DNA of 64,000 nucleotides, taken from Pilaira anomala (taxonomy: Eukaryota; Mucoromycota; Mucoromycetes; Mucorales; Mucoraceae). The DNA lies in assembly GCA_025716855.1 (NCBI GenBank), contig JAIXMQ010000086.1, positions 1 through 64,000 of the forward strand, read 5' to 3'. A model generated the notes under the pieces. The model was not told the DNA's origin. It searched no databases and saw only the letters and a list, made by a program, of their open reading frames with translations. The position numbers and the translations under genes were made by a program. This document shows, piece by piece, positions 12,429 through 22,170 of the stretch (position 1 is the first letter of the stretch; each line of letters opens with the position of its first letter).

Positions 12429-13923
12429 TTAGAAAGCAGCAACAAAAGCAGCAAGAGCAGTAACAGCAATAGCAATAGGGCTCTTGACTAAGGTAGCAGC
12501 AGAAGAAGTTGAACCAGCGGCCTTAACAGAGTTAGTGGCACCTGGGCTAGAAAGAGGACTTTCTTGAACATTAGGTTGACCAGCGGGGGTAACAGCACTA
12601 GATTGAGCAGGAGCAGGAGCAGCAGCAGGAACATTTTCGAGGTAAGAAGCACCAGAACCCCAACCAGCACAAACACCAACAGGGCTCAACTTAACAGCAG
12701 GATGTAAAATAGGTAAAGCCTTGAGGGCAGCACCGACAGTAACGTTATTTAAATCGTGCATAAGGGAGTTTCCACCACCCTTAGTCAAGTTAGGAAGACC
12801 TTGAACCCATAATCTAACATCGTTTAAGAGACCTGCTTCAGTTTGTCCACCGGCAGTAATTCTCCAATCTTGAGAATCAACAGACCACATAGCAGGAACA
12901 TAACCAAGTTGTTGAACAATATGACGAACACGATCATCGATATCACCGCGAGGCTGTTGCAAAAGAAAGAAAGAAAGAAAGAAAGAAAAAAAAAAGTTTA
13001 ATAGGAGGTCTTTTTTTTTTTCTTTTTTTTTTTAACCCTAACAAGTTACTTACAGGACGCATCAAACGAGGAGTAACACCTAATACTTCTTTAATAGCAA
13101 GTTCAGTCCACTTTAATTCACCAATAATGTCTTCGTTAGAGAGAGTTGTTAATTCACGGTGACCCCTATTTATTATTTAAGAATGAATATTAGAAAATTG
13201 TATATACGATGATTTTGTTTTCTTGAACTTACCAAGTATGAATACCGATTTCGTGACCTTGATCGTAGGCTTCCTTAAGAACATCGGGCCAAGTAATAAC
13301 TTGTCTACCAACAACGAAGAAAGTAACCTTGACGTCAATAGATTTAAAGTAAGCTAAAAGCTCACGAGTAATTTCATATGGTCCATCATCGAAACTCTAA
13401 AAAAGAAATATAAGTATTTATGTTTTGATTGTATTTTTATTTTTTAAATATAGAAAAAATATACATACGGTTCCCCAAATATCTTTTTCTTTACAATGAA
13501 CGATATCAGTAGGCTTGACACAACCATCCCAAGTCCAGTTACAATAAGTGTTTTTTCCAGTAGGATCAGCATTTTGAATAATACCATCTAAAAAAATAAA
13601 GTTAATACCATTTTTTTGTAATTTAGTCTCTCTTTTTCTTTTTTTTTTTTTTTACCAACAGTAAGAATATTGGGAGAAATTTGCATAACAGGATCTTCCT
13701 TTATCAAAGCCAACCATTCAGGTTTAGCTGTAGGCTTAGATAAACCGAAAGGATATTCGTTCTTCCAAGCAAAGTTTGAAGTGGGAACAGCAAAAGTTTG
13801 AGGAACGGCAGCTGGAGTAACAGGTGCAGATGCAGCAGGTGCAGCAGCAACAGCAGCAGCAACTGATTCGGAGTAAACGAGAGCAACTGCTGTGGCAATT
13901 AAAATGGTCTTATTAAAAATCAT
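12429..13923 (-). CDS. Chitin deacetylase (carbohydrate esterase family 4), GPI-anchor candidate
   Basis: Removes acetyl groups from chitin to make chitosan, a main wall polymer in Mucoromycota. I read five exons, 13923-13656, 13587-13469, 13396-13233, 13165-13054 and 12953-12429, giving 395 aa. The N-terminus is a signal peptide followed by an Ala/Pro-rich stretch. The polysaccharide deacetylase domain spans roughly residues 130-320. It shows motif 1 SFDDGP, motif 2 HTWGH (metal-binding His residues), motif 3 RPPRGDID, motif 4 WSVDSQDW, and a late LMHDLN carrying the catalytic-site His. All three central motifs are completed only by splicing, which supports the model. A Ser/Ala-rich linker and a hydrophobic C-terminus (IAIAVTALAAFVAAF) predict a GPI anchor, placing the enzyme at the cell surface. 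Confidence 0.93.
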
Positions 13924-14499
13924 AGTCTATAATATATAATGGAGTTCGAAATGAGGAAAAAGGGAAATCTAGTATGAAGGAAAGGAATAGATATTATAAA
14001 AGAAAAAAAAAAAGAAATAATTAAAGAAAAAAAATAAAATAAGGGAAAGGTTATATAGGCACTTTAAAAAAAAAAAAAATTCTATAAATAGTGTATTAGT
14101 TTATACTTTGTGTATTAAACTCGAGGGTACAAAATAAAGAAGACGCAAGGAGTTAATAGAAACAATGGAAGTAGCAGAAGCAACCAAGTAACCTAAGTCG
14201 TTCACTTTAAATGATCTTCTTTCCTTTTGGTCGATCTTTGTGTAACTATAGAGACTAAATTTAACCAACTAAAGCAAGCTTCAATTAAATAGTTTTGGTT
14301 TCATGTACCACACGGAATCAAGTCAGTTTTTTTTTTTTTATTTAATAAGCACTTTACTTAATTATTATTCGACACCATTTAAGGTAATTGTACATTCAAC
14401 AGAATCGTTGTAACATTTATAATTACCATCAAACCGAAGATTTTTTAATAATGTGTATATATTTTGGAAAAAAAAAAAAAAAAGGTGCGGACCCCAAAG
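13924..14499. other. Intergenic region between chitin deacetylase promoter and NPR2 3' end
   Basis: AT-rich with A/T runs. It is the expected promoter side of the chitin deacetylase gene. No further gene seen. Confidence 0.5.
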
Positions 14500-15275
14500 T
14501 TATCTAAATATAAACTGTACACACCACCGAGGCTGACCTTCATTTTGTTTATCATCCTCGTACACTGTATCTACTACATGTTTAGATTGTTCAAACTGTT
14601 GTTGAGTACAACCTAATTGTTCATTTAACTCTTGTGGTGAACATTCTAAATCAGTACAAATTTCATCATAATGGTGTTTACCATCCAAGTATGGAATGAT
14701 ATCTGGATGAATAGTTGCACCTGTATACTTATTTATAACTAAATGATACTGGTTTTTAGAAGGAAAGTTACTACTGGTAGTAGACTGTGTCTCGTTTTCA
14801 TTTGTACTGGCTAAAATGGGATATTTATGAACTCTGTAGATCAAACCTTTGATTACACCAAATGATATTACACGTCTAAAAATTTAAATAGTTGTTAAAA
14901 AACGTGACAGATCTAAATTAGAGTTTTTTTTTTTTACTGTGTACCGTTCGTCAATATAGAAAGAAGACAACTGCTGTTCTTCCATCCAATCTTTTACAGT
15001 TAAACCATATTTGAGACCACAATAAAGCGCATACACTCGTTCTACTGAAATCTCGGGCGCATCTATAAATAAAATAAATAAATAATAAATAAAGTAAAAA
15101 AAAAAAAAAAAAGTAAAATAATAGTATACTTGGAAGCATAATATAACCAAGACACTCCTGGGCGAGACCGTATTTTGGATCAAATAAACGTGTAATTTCG
15201 GGCTTCACTGCATAAACGTTTGAATATTGAAAAATATCTGTCATGATAATACAACCATAATACCTTTGTGTAAAG

Positions 15276-15315
<40 letters not shown>

Positions 15316-15605
15316 TAAAAATTAAAAAGTCAAAAATTAAAATTAACTTTCTCAAAACTCACATCATATGTTCCATACTTTGTCTAGCCCATTCACCTTT
15401 TACGTTTGCTAATTCAGCAATACGTTTTACATGATGAATACCATTAATAAGACTAGCTACCTTTTGAACTGTAATATCCCAATTTGGGTTCATCATCTTT
15501 TTAACATCCACTGTACAAACTGGTACTTGATAATCATATACTGTTCTTGGATTTGGATAAGTTGGAAATAGTTTTAAATTGATAGTATTGAATGTATCTA
15601 TTAAA

Positions 15606-15636
<31 letters not shown>

Positions 15637-16261
15637 CCTCCTTTACGTCACTCTTAAAATTAACTTACTTATAGGTATTTGGCATTCACAATAACTATTT
15701 AAATCTTCAAATAATTGTTCAATTACGTTTTGTACAGTTTGAGATTCTGAGCTTACATCTTTTGATAAAAAGTTACATTCCAACTAGTAGATCATTTATT
15801 ATTATTATTATTATTTTTTTTTTGTCAACATTTATATAATAATTATTAATAATTTTTTTTTTTTTTACCTCTAAACCTTCTAATACACGAGAAAGTTTCC
15901 TTACGACAGCTTCATAACTACTTGTTTCAGCATCTTGTTCAAACACAAAACAAAGATTGAATCGAAACTCATTTCTAAAATGACGATACTTTTCATGATC
16001 GTGCAAAACAACAGGACAACCCATTACTTTATAACCATTAGTACAGATCGTTACAAGACGTTTATATAATTGCTTTTTAGGAATAATATATTCACTAATC
16101 GATTCAAAGTCGATCAACGTCTTTGTCGGTTCATTTAAAGCGTCTTGCATTTGAGGTGTAATACTTCCTTCAGGTACTTGATGTTTCACAACTGTACCCT
16201 TGATAATATCAAATACAGCATAGAATATACTATGAATACGTGGAAACCCTTGGAACTCCAT
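14500..16261 (-). CDS. NPR2: GATOR1/SEACIT subunit Npr2 (nitrogen permease regulator 2)
   Basis: Npr2 with Npr3 and Iml1 forms the SEACIT/GATOR1 complex, a GTPase-activating complex that restrains TORC1 at the vacuole when amino acids are scarce. I read six exons, 16261-15869, 15783-15669, 15597-15363, 15263-15130, 15062-14945 and 14875-14500, giving 456 aa, close to the family norm. The N-terminus FPRIHSIFYAVFDIIKGTVVKHQVPEGSI is diagnostic. The middle has FRFNLCFVFEQ and the C-terminal part GVIKGLIYRVHKYP plus LDGKHHYDEICTDLECS. I chose the ATG at 16261. The frame upstream has no ATG and runs into a 35-nt A tract (16276-16310). Several introns hold long T runs, notably 38 nt in the intron at 15264-15362. 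Confidence 0.92.
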
Positions 16262-16272
16262 TTGTTTATTCA

Positions 16273-16312
<40 letters not shown>

Positions 16313-16930
16313 AACAATAAAGTTTCTTATTTTGAACTCAGTATGATGTATATATATATGTGTGTGTGTATGTGTTAATGTGTGTGCGCACCTTTTTACT
16401 CCTTGAATTGAAACAGGGACAAAATTATAATACTCTCTACCAAATAGAGTAAAAAAAATTTTTTTTACCGAGAAGTGATATCAAATCAGCTAAACTAACA
16501 ATAACTGTCAAAAACGGTATTCCCTTTTTCTTCTTTGTTAATAGCAGTAGATCTATTTTTACCCTATTTTTAATACACAAATGGTCCAATTTGAGGATAA
16601 TCTAAAAGCCTAATTTTTTTTTATTTTTTTTTTATGCGTGTCAGAAGTAGTAGATTGCATCAATTCAAACATCAAGAACACGTTGTTTATATGATCGGTA
16701 CACAACATTACATTACACTCGAATACATTCTTCATGTAAATACAGATGTTTAATTTCATCATCATACACTTATTTTGTTATTATAATTTTTTTTTTTATT
16801 TGTTTTTAAATATATATATATTTATATAAAGTGATTTCTATGTACGTTATATGTTTAAGAAAATAATAATAATAATAAAAAAAAAAAAAAAGGAAAGGAA
16901 AGGAAAGGGAGATATGGTACAAGAATAAGG

Positions 16931-16972
<42 letters not shown>

Positions 16973-16973
16973 T
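16262..16973. other. Intergenic AT-rich region with two long A tracts
   Basis: Contains poly(dA) 16276-16310 just upstream of the NPR2 start and poly(dA) 16934-16970 just past the stop of the next gene, plus short GT and GGAAA repeats. No gene seen. Confidence 0.5.
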
Positions 16974-17339
16974 TTAAAGATAAGTGAATGGACGAGTTAA
17001 CAATTTTGGTTCATTTGATGAAGAAGCATTTGTTGTTGTAGAAGCAGTTGAATTTGAAGGTGTAGGTAAACCAGAGAAATCGCTTGTATTTAAGTAATCG
17101 GTATAGGATGAATGATATTTATTCAGCTTACGACAAAACTGTTGGTTCACAGGATCAAATGACCAGCATCGAGTACAATATTCGTCTTGTCCAAGAAATC
17201 GATTACAAGTATTACATTTTTTATGGCAATCTGAACAGAACCAGTCTGAACCAAGCGATTTATTACAGTCACCACATATGACATGATCTTGTTGACTATA
17301 TAAATAAGGTGAATTTGGTGGTGATGGAAAGTAATTCAT
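16974..17339 (-). CDS. Small protein with two tandem CxxC zinc-ribbon-like repeats
   Basis: A 121-aa single-exon frame with four CxxC pairs at residues 22/25, 35/38, 42/45 and 55/58. The two halves, CGDCNKSLGSDWFCSDC and CNTCNRFLGQDEYCTRC, are clearly an internal duplication with the same C-x2-C-x9-C-x2-C spacing, so each could bind one zinc. The N-terminus is Pro/Ser-rich and the C-terminus is a Ser/Thr/Asn-rich tail (residues 85-112) typical of disordered regions. There is no signal peptide or membrane segment. I do not recognise the family. A role in nucleic-acid or protein binding would be a guess from the zinc-ribbon form. Confidence 0.7.
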   Translation of the reverse strand: MNYFPSPPNSPYLYSQQDHVICGDCNKSLGSDWFCSDCHKKCNTCNRFLGQDEYCTRCWSFDPVNQQFCRKLNKYHSSYTDYLNTSDFSGLPTPSNSTASTTTNASSSNEPKLLTRPFTYL

Positions 17340-17945
17340 TATTATTTTTAATTATTATTAATGGTAGTAAAGTTTTTAAAAAGAGAAGAGATTGAGTGAA
17401 AAGAGAAAGAGAAAGAGAAAGAGAAAGAGAAAGAAAAATAAAAAGGGAAAAAATAAAAAAAATAAAAAGTTATTTATATAAGCACAGACAAAGCCGAACT
17501 GGATTATCTAGTTATAGCTCTTAATGCAAGTAATATGTGTGTCAAAATTAGTAAAGTTAAACGCCGTCGGTTCGGTTGACAGCAGCAGCAAAACAACAAC
17601 AACGACAACAACAACAACAACAAGAGCTCTGATAGATTGAAAAGTAGTCTGGTCATTTATATATATATAAATCTTATGCTCAGGCATAAAAACACGTGTG
17701 AAAGGAGTAATAAAAGGGGGCAAAAAAAAAAAAAAAAGCAAGTGAATTGTTGTATACATATATTACAACAACAATTCATAATTTGCAGATCGTTTAATAT
17801 TATATGAAAAAAAAAAAAAAAAAAAAAAAAGTTCTTACATCTTTCTCGCTCTAATCCAATATAATAAATAGATCAATGACGTGTATAACAAAAGGCTATT
17901 GTTGTCAATAAGTAAACAAATAAAAAAAAATTCAACACTTTATTT
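17340..17945. other. Intergenic region with simple repeats
   Basis: Holds a GAGAAA repeat (about 17400-17440), a CAA-rich stretch (about 17590-17620), and A runs near 17720 and 17810. It lies between the promoter of the zinc-ribbon gene and the 3' end of RPAP1. Confidence 0.6.
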
Positions 17946-20900
17946 TTATAAAAGTTTCAATCCTGCATTTGACAAGTTTTCCCATTCTTTCATAGTAAGT
18001 GGAGGTACTTGTTCTTTTGTGACATGAAGAGTAGGTAAAATATCTCTATAATCACTGAATAACAAGTGTCGATAATCTACCACCTCAATCTGAGTCACAA
18101 GATATACCAAAAGACGCGCAAACCCGTGATGACCAAACGATACGGCTGCATACTGAGCTACAAAGGTTTGATAAAATTGGAAGAAAGGTACCTGAGTCTG
18201 TCGGATATATTCCGATGATCTCCGCCAAGCATTTTCTAACTGGCTTAAAGTTGTCTTTTTTCTACAGAGATAGTCTAACCATTGACTAATATCTTTTGAC
18301 ACTCTATCATCTCTAAAGATTTCCCTTTCACTTTCCATACCAGCCATTCTACCTTCACGATCACCAATTAAGAATATTTTCATAAGTGTTACAATAGCCA
18401 TTTCTTGATTAATATCGGTTGTATAAAATAATTTTGTACATAATTCCATTGTATTTGCAACGATAGTAGATGCATCTTCTTGCACCTTTTGTGCTACTTT
18501 ACACTTATCTAAATGATATAATCCATCAATAGGTGAAAGAATGAATGCTGTCGTTTCTAATGTAGATTCCTCTTTTTCTTTTTCTGGTTCTTGTTTTCTT
18601 GTATACATGAGTGTATTTAATTTTCTACCATCCATTTCAAATATAGCTTTTGATAGCATATAATTATTTTCATCATGTTGGAAATAAAATACTCCCAAAC
18701 TAAGCGTTAAATCACCAAGCGTTTTTGTAAAAAGTGAGAGTTTCAAAAGTTCTTGTGCCAACCAAGTTTCAACAATACCCATTTCTGCACCTTTAATACC
18801 AGATTCAAGTTCACATAAACCTAAACTCATACCCCAACATTTCTCTCTTTCTCTACAGTGTTTTAACCATAACCAAAATCCATAACGAGAAAAAATATCT
18901 GTAGAATAATCTTGCTTTAAGAAATGAATGAGTTGAGCAGATCGAAGTCTAACTAGTGCGTCATCGCGATATAAAGAAAGTGATTGATGATTTAAAGAAG
19001 CATATGCAACAATAAATTGAATGTAACGAAGTACATGATGTGTTGTGGTAGTGTAACCTAATGCAACGGAATTACCAGATTCGAAACTAACATCTTCTTC
19101 AATTACCGCCTTCCAGATTTCACCAACTACTTCTGATTCAGGGAACTTATTCAAATAAGTTGCCCACGCACCTAAATATCCTAAAGCCGTTTCATATAAA
19201 TCTTGATCTTCTCTTGCTCTACTTGCACGTAATACGGCTGTAATGGCTGGTAAATAAGAAGTAGGTTGATGCCAATCAATTGCATGAGCTGGTGTAGTTT
19301 TATGTGGGTCTGCTGCACAATGTAAAAGGACTTCTAATAAACCAATAGCTGTTGCCGCTCTAGTAGAATCTAATTCTGTACATTTATTAGAAAGTGCAGC
19401 ACGAAGCCAATTCATAACAGGATTATGCAGATCTTCTAGTGTCGGAACGATAAATCCGTAACAAGCCAATACTCGAATTAATTTTAGTGTTTCAAGCTGG
19501 AGTGCATACGCTCTTTGTTTCATACTATGACTAGCAGCATCTGGTGAAGTTACCAAAAAACGCAACGTGATAGTTGCCTTTTCTACAATACTTTCCGCAA
19601 TTTGTTTACTCCCCTGAGCTAATACTGTAAGGAGTCGTACAGAAGCTAAACTTGGATATGATGATGACTTATTATGTTGAACTTCGTCAGTCATTGGCCA
19701 TTGCGTATTTATTAATCCCCATAAAATAACTGGTTCTAATAATTCCTCTTCTTCAATCGCTTCACAAATATCTTGTCCTGATTCTGCTAATCGAACCAAA
19801 ATACGTACTAATCTTTCTACTGAAGCTGGATCCATCTCTGTCAATTCACTATTACCACTTTCATTACCCAACAAATATCGAATACGAGGTAAAATATTCA
19901 TCTTGATTAATCCACGCATTAAATCACGTTCTGCAAGCGCTGCATCATCTCTTTGCTCTTCTTCATTCACTACGTGTTGTCCAGATGTTTGACGTACTCT
20001 GTCTACTAGTTCTGTCAATTTATCGTTTAATCCCTTTCTTCTCATCTCATTTACACCTGGTGGTAAAATAGGGCGAGCAAGGTGACCCAAAAATTGATTG
20101 AAATCATGTGCATTTAACAAAGAATGTTCCCAACTAGCATCATCTTCATCCAAAACAAGCGCACTAAGTGCATAAATTGCACTTACCAACACAATCAAAT
20201 TACGATCATCTAAAGCAGAACGAAGATAAATAGATGCCTTGTGTTCTTTTCCTCTAAATACAGTCAATACATTAACCCAAATAGGTTTATCTTGATTCTT
20301 TTTAGCTTGAGTGATAATGCGACCGAGAGTGTTTAATACCATGGATCTTTGAGAAGGAACTTGACTACGAGCCAAATAAAATAATTCAGCCAAAGTATAA
20401 CCTGCCTTTTCAGGTTCATCGCCATGGTGATGCAATCCTTTGTAAACTGAAATATCCTTATTTTGATCAATAATTTGACCTTGTAAATCAAAACGAACTT
20501 TACGATACACTTTTTCTGCTTCGGTTGCATTCGCTTCATCACTTTCAAACTCGAGTTCTTTCAATCTTTTAGCTTCTTGTGCCTTAATATCTGCAGTCAA
20601 GAAACGATTATCCATCCAAACTAATTTTTCGTTTTCGGTAGGTACATCAGCATAATATTGTTTCTTCATTTCCAATAAATCATCTTTATCCTCTACTTCC
20701 TTTTCGAAACAAACCTTCTTTTTCTCCTTCTTTTTTGGTGTTGCTTCTTCCTCCTCTTTTGTCTTCGCCTTACTTGATTTATTCTTTAATCCTTTCATTA
20801 ATAAAGCAATTGAATCTGGACTCAAAGTATTCATAATTTCTTCACGAGCTTCTGCTAATTCTTCTTCAGTCATCTCTTGAATTTTTCTTTCATTTTCATC

Positions 20901-21587
20901 ATCGAACAAAGAAGGTTCTAAAAGTGCGGGATTTTGTGAAGCGACTTGAGGTGGTGCATCCATTCTTGGTTTTGATTTATTGTTCTTTTGAGCCTCTAAT
21001 CGTTTCTTAAACTCACTACGATGCATAGGTTTAGGGAACCCATTTTTTTGTTCGCGTGAGGTTCGCTTAGGTTGTTGCATACTGTCTAAGCTAGGGGCTT
21101 TTACTTCCTTGACATCGTGTTCGGTAATTTCACCCAAGACTTTACCTAATAAAGAAGTCAGATCGATCATCTTCTTGGAGACAGGAACATGAGGTTCGGG
21201 ATTAGGATCCATAACAGGTTCAAACTCGTTGTCTTCTTCCATACGTGTCTTTTGAGAAGGCTTTGAAGTGGTTGGATCTTCAAGAGTTGGCATAAGATTC
21301 TCTAAAGCAGGCATTGGGTTCTCTAAAGCAGGCATTGGGTCCTCTAAAGCAGGCATTGGGTTCTCTAGAGCAGGCATTGGATTTCCTTGATCTGCAGAAC
21401 TAGACCCTTTAGCTGCCAAACGCTCAGCAAATAAACTACGTTTTGGTTTATCCATAACAGGAGCCGATTTTCGATAAACTTTAGCTGAAGGCATTTGTTC
21501 TTTATCAAAGAACTCTTGTTGAAGTCTTTCTAAATCATCGTCGTCGACATTAAACTTGGGTCGAGTAAATTTACTCATATTTGACAA
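17946..21587 (-). CDS. RPAP1: RNA polymerase II-associated protein 1 (RPAP1)
   Basis: RPAP1 (Rba50 in yeast) helps assembly and nuclear import of RNA polymerase II. The gene is one uninterrupted 1213-codon frame, notable among intron-rich neighbours. The N-terminal third is charged and disordered. The RPAP1_N-like helix is near residues 225-270 (EEIMNTLSPDSIALLMKGLKN). The RPAP1_C core is near 370-435 (VRFDLQGQIID, DISVYKGLHHHGDEPEKAGYT, then LAELFYLARSQVPSQRSMVLNTLG). The rest is an alpha-helical repeat region, as in the family. Residues about 69-104 are a 7-residue tandem repeat (NPMPALE type). The start codon lies only 11 bp from the target duplication of the Mutator-like element upstream. 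Confidence 0.93.
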   Translation of the reverse strand: MSNMSKFTRPKFNVDDDDLERLQQEFFDKEQMPSAKVYRKSAPVMDKPKRSLFAERLAAKGSSSADQGNPMPALENPMPALEDPMPALENPMPALENLMPTLEDPTTSKPSQKTRMEEDNEFEPVMDPNPEPHVPVSKKMIDLTSLLGKVLGEITEHDVKEVKAPSLDSMQQPKRTSREQKNGFPKPMHRSEFKKRLEAQKNNKSKPRMDAPPQVASQNPALLEPSLFDDENERKIQEMTEEELAEAREEIMNTLSPDSIALLMKGLKNKSSKAKTKEEEEATPKKKEKKKVCFEKEVEDKDDLLEMKKQYYADVPTENEKLVWMDNRFLTADIKAQEAKRLKELEFESDEANATEAEKVYRKVRFDLQGQIIDQNKDISVYKGLHHHGDEPEKAGYTLAELFYLARSQVPSQRSMVLNTLGRIITQAKKNQDKPIWVNVLTVFRGKEHKASIYLRSALDDRNLIVLVSAIYALSALVLDEDDASWEHSLLNAHDFNQFLGHLARPILPPGVNEMRRKGLNDKLTELVDRVRQTSGQHVVNEEEQRDDAALAERDLMRGLIKMNILPRIRYLLGNESGNSELTEMDPASVERLVRILVRLAESGQDICEAIEEEELLEPVILWGLINTQWPMTDEVQHNKSSSYPSLASVRLLTVLAQGSKQIAESIVEKATITLRFLVTSPDAASHSMKQRAYALQLETLKLIRVLACYGFIVPTLEDLHNPVMNWLRAALSNKCTELDSTRAATAIGLLEVLLHCAADPHKTTPAHAIDWHQPTSYLPAITAVLRASRAREDQDLYETALGYLGAWATYLNKFPESEVVGEIWKAVIEEDVSFESGNSVALGYTTTTHHVLRYIQFIVAYASLNHQSLSLYRDDALVRLRSAQLIHFLKQDYSTDIFSRYGFWLWLKHCREREKCWGMSLGLCELESGIKGAEMGIVETWLAQELLKLSLFTKTLGDLTLSLGVFYFQHDENNYMLSKAIFEMDGRKLNTLMYTRKQEPEKEKEESTLETTAFILSPIDGLYHLDKCKVAQKVQEDASTIVANTMELCTKLFYTTDINQEMAIVTLMKIFLIGDREGRMAGMESEREIFRDDRVSKDISQWLDYLCRKKTTLSQLENAWRRSSEYIRQTQVPFFQFYQTFVAQYAAVSFGHHGFARLLVYLVTQIEVVDYRHLLFSDYRDILPTLHVTKEQVPPLTMKEWENLSNAGLKLL
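21279..21383 (-). repeat. 21-bp minisatellite inside RPAP1
   Basis: Five tandem in-frame units of 21 bp encode variants of N/D-P-M-P-A-L-E. They are nearly identical at DNA level (GGTTCTCTAAAGCAGGCATT core on the + strand), indicating recent expansion. Copy number is likely to vary between strains. Confidence 0.85.
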
Positions 21588-21598
21588 AGATATTCTAA

Positions 21599-21607
21599 AA
21601 GGATAAA
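21599..21607. repeat. Target site duplication, left copy (AAGGATAAA)
   Basis: The 9-bp AAGGATAAA directly abuts the left terminal inverted repeat and is repeated exactly at 25951-25959 after the right one. Nine-bp duplications are typical of Mutator-like elements. Confidence 0.93.
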
Positions 21608-21805
21608 GGGAATCTTTATTTGGACTGATTTTTTTTGCTATTTGGACTGATTTTTTCTCTGAGCTTTAAATATTTATTCTCTGGACTGATTTTTGTTTTT
21701 TTACTACTTTTTACTATTTGGACTGATTTTTTTTTGTGGGCATTAATTTTTTTTTTTTACTATTTGGACTGATTTTTCGTAGGTCTTGGGTTTTTATTTT
21801 GGGGA
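21608..21805. repeat. Left terminal inverted repeat of the MULE with subterminal motif array
   Basis: The repeat is 198 bp and carries five copies of GGACTGATTTT at 21622, 21644, 21683, 21720 and 21766, usually preceded by CTATTT. Such iterated motifs within long MULE ends may be transposase binding sites. That role is inferred. Confidence 0.9.
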
Positions 21806-22170
21806 AACTAACCTCATAGAAGAAACCACTTAATTGTTATTTTTTTTATTCTACACCTTTTGTTCCGTGAATTACATCCCTTCGTAATATGCGACTTACT
21901 GTTTTATCATATTATTTATTTTCTTTAATAAAATGTCATTTTTACAAAGAAAAAAACCTTCTTAGAAGATACAAGAACATTAAGATCTTTAACTCAGCAA
22001 ATGAACCTTTCAATTTAAATAAAATAAAATTAAAATTATTGTTCACTTTTGCTACAAACCAAACTAACATAAAAAATGTAAAACTATTTATGTTTCTAGT
22101 TATCAATCTTTACTTTTAAACTAACATGATTTAAAACAATAGACTTAGTAAAATATTCAATATCTTCAAT

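Noticed and set aside
12287..12679. Poly-Leu antisense-phase frames near the chitin deacetylase
   Set aside because: Shifted readings of CAG/GCA-rich coding sequence and of microsatellites; no family features.
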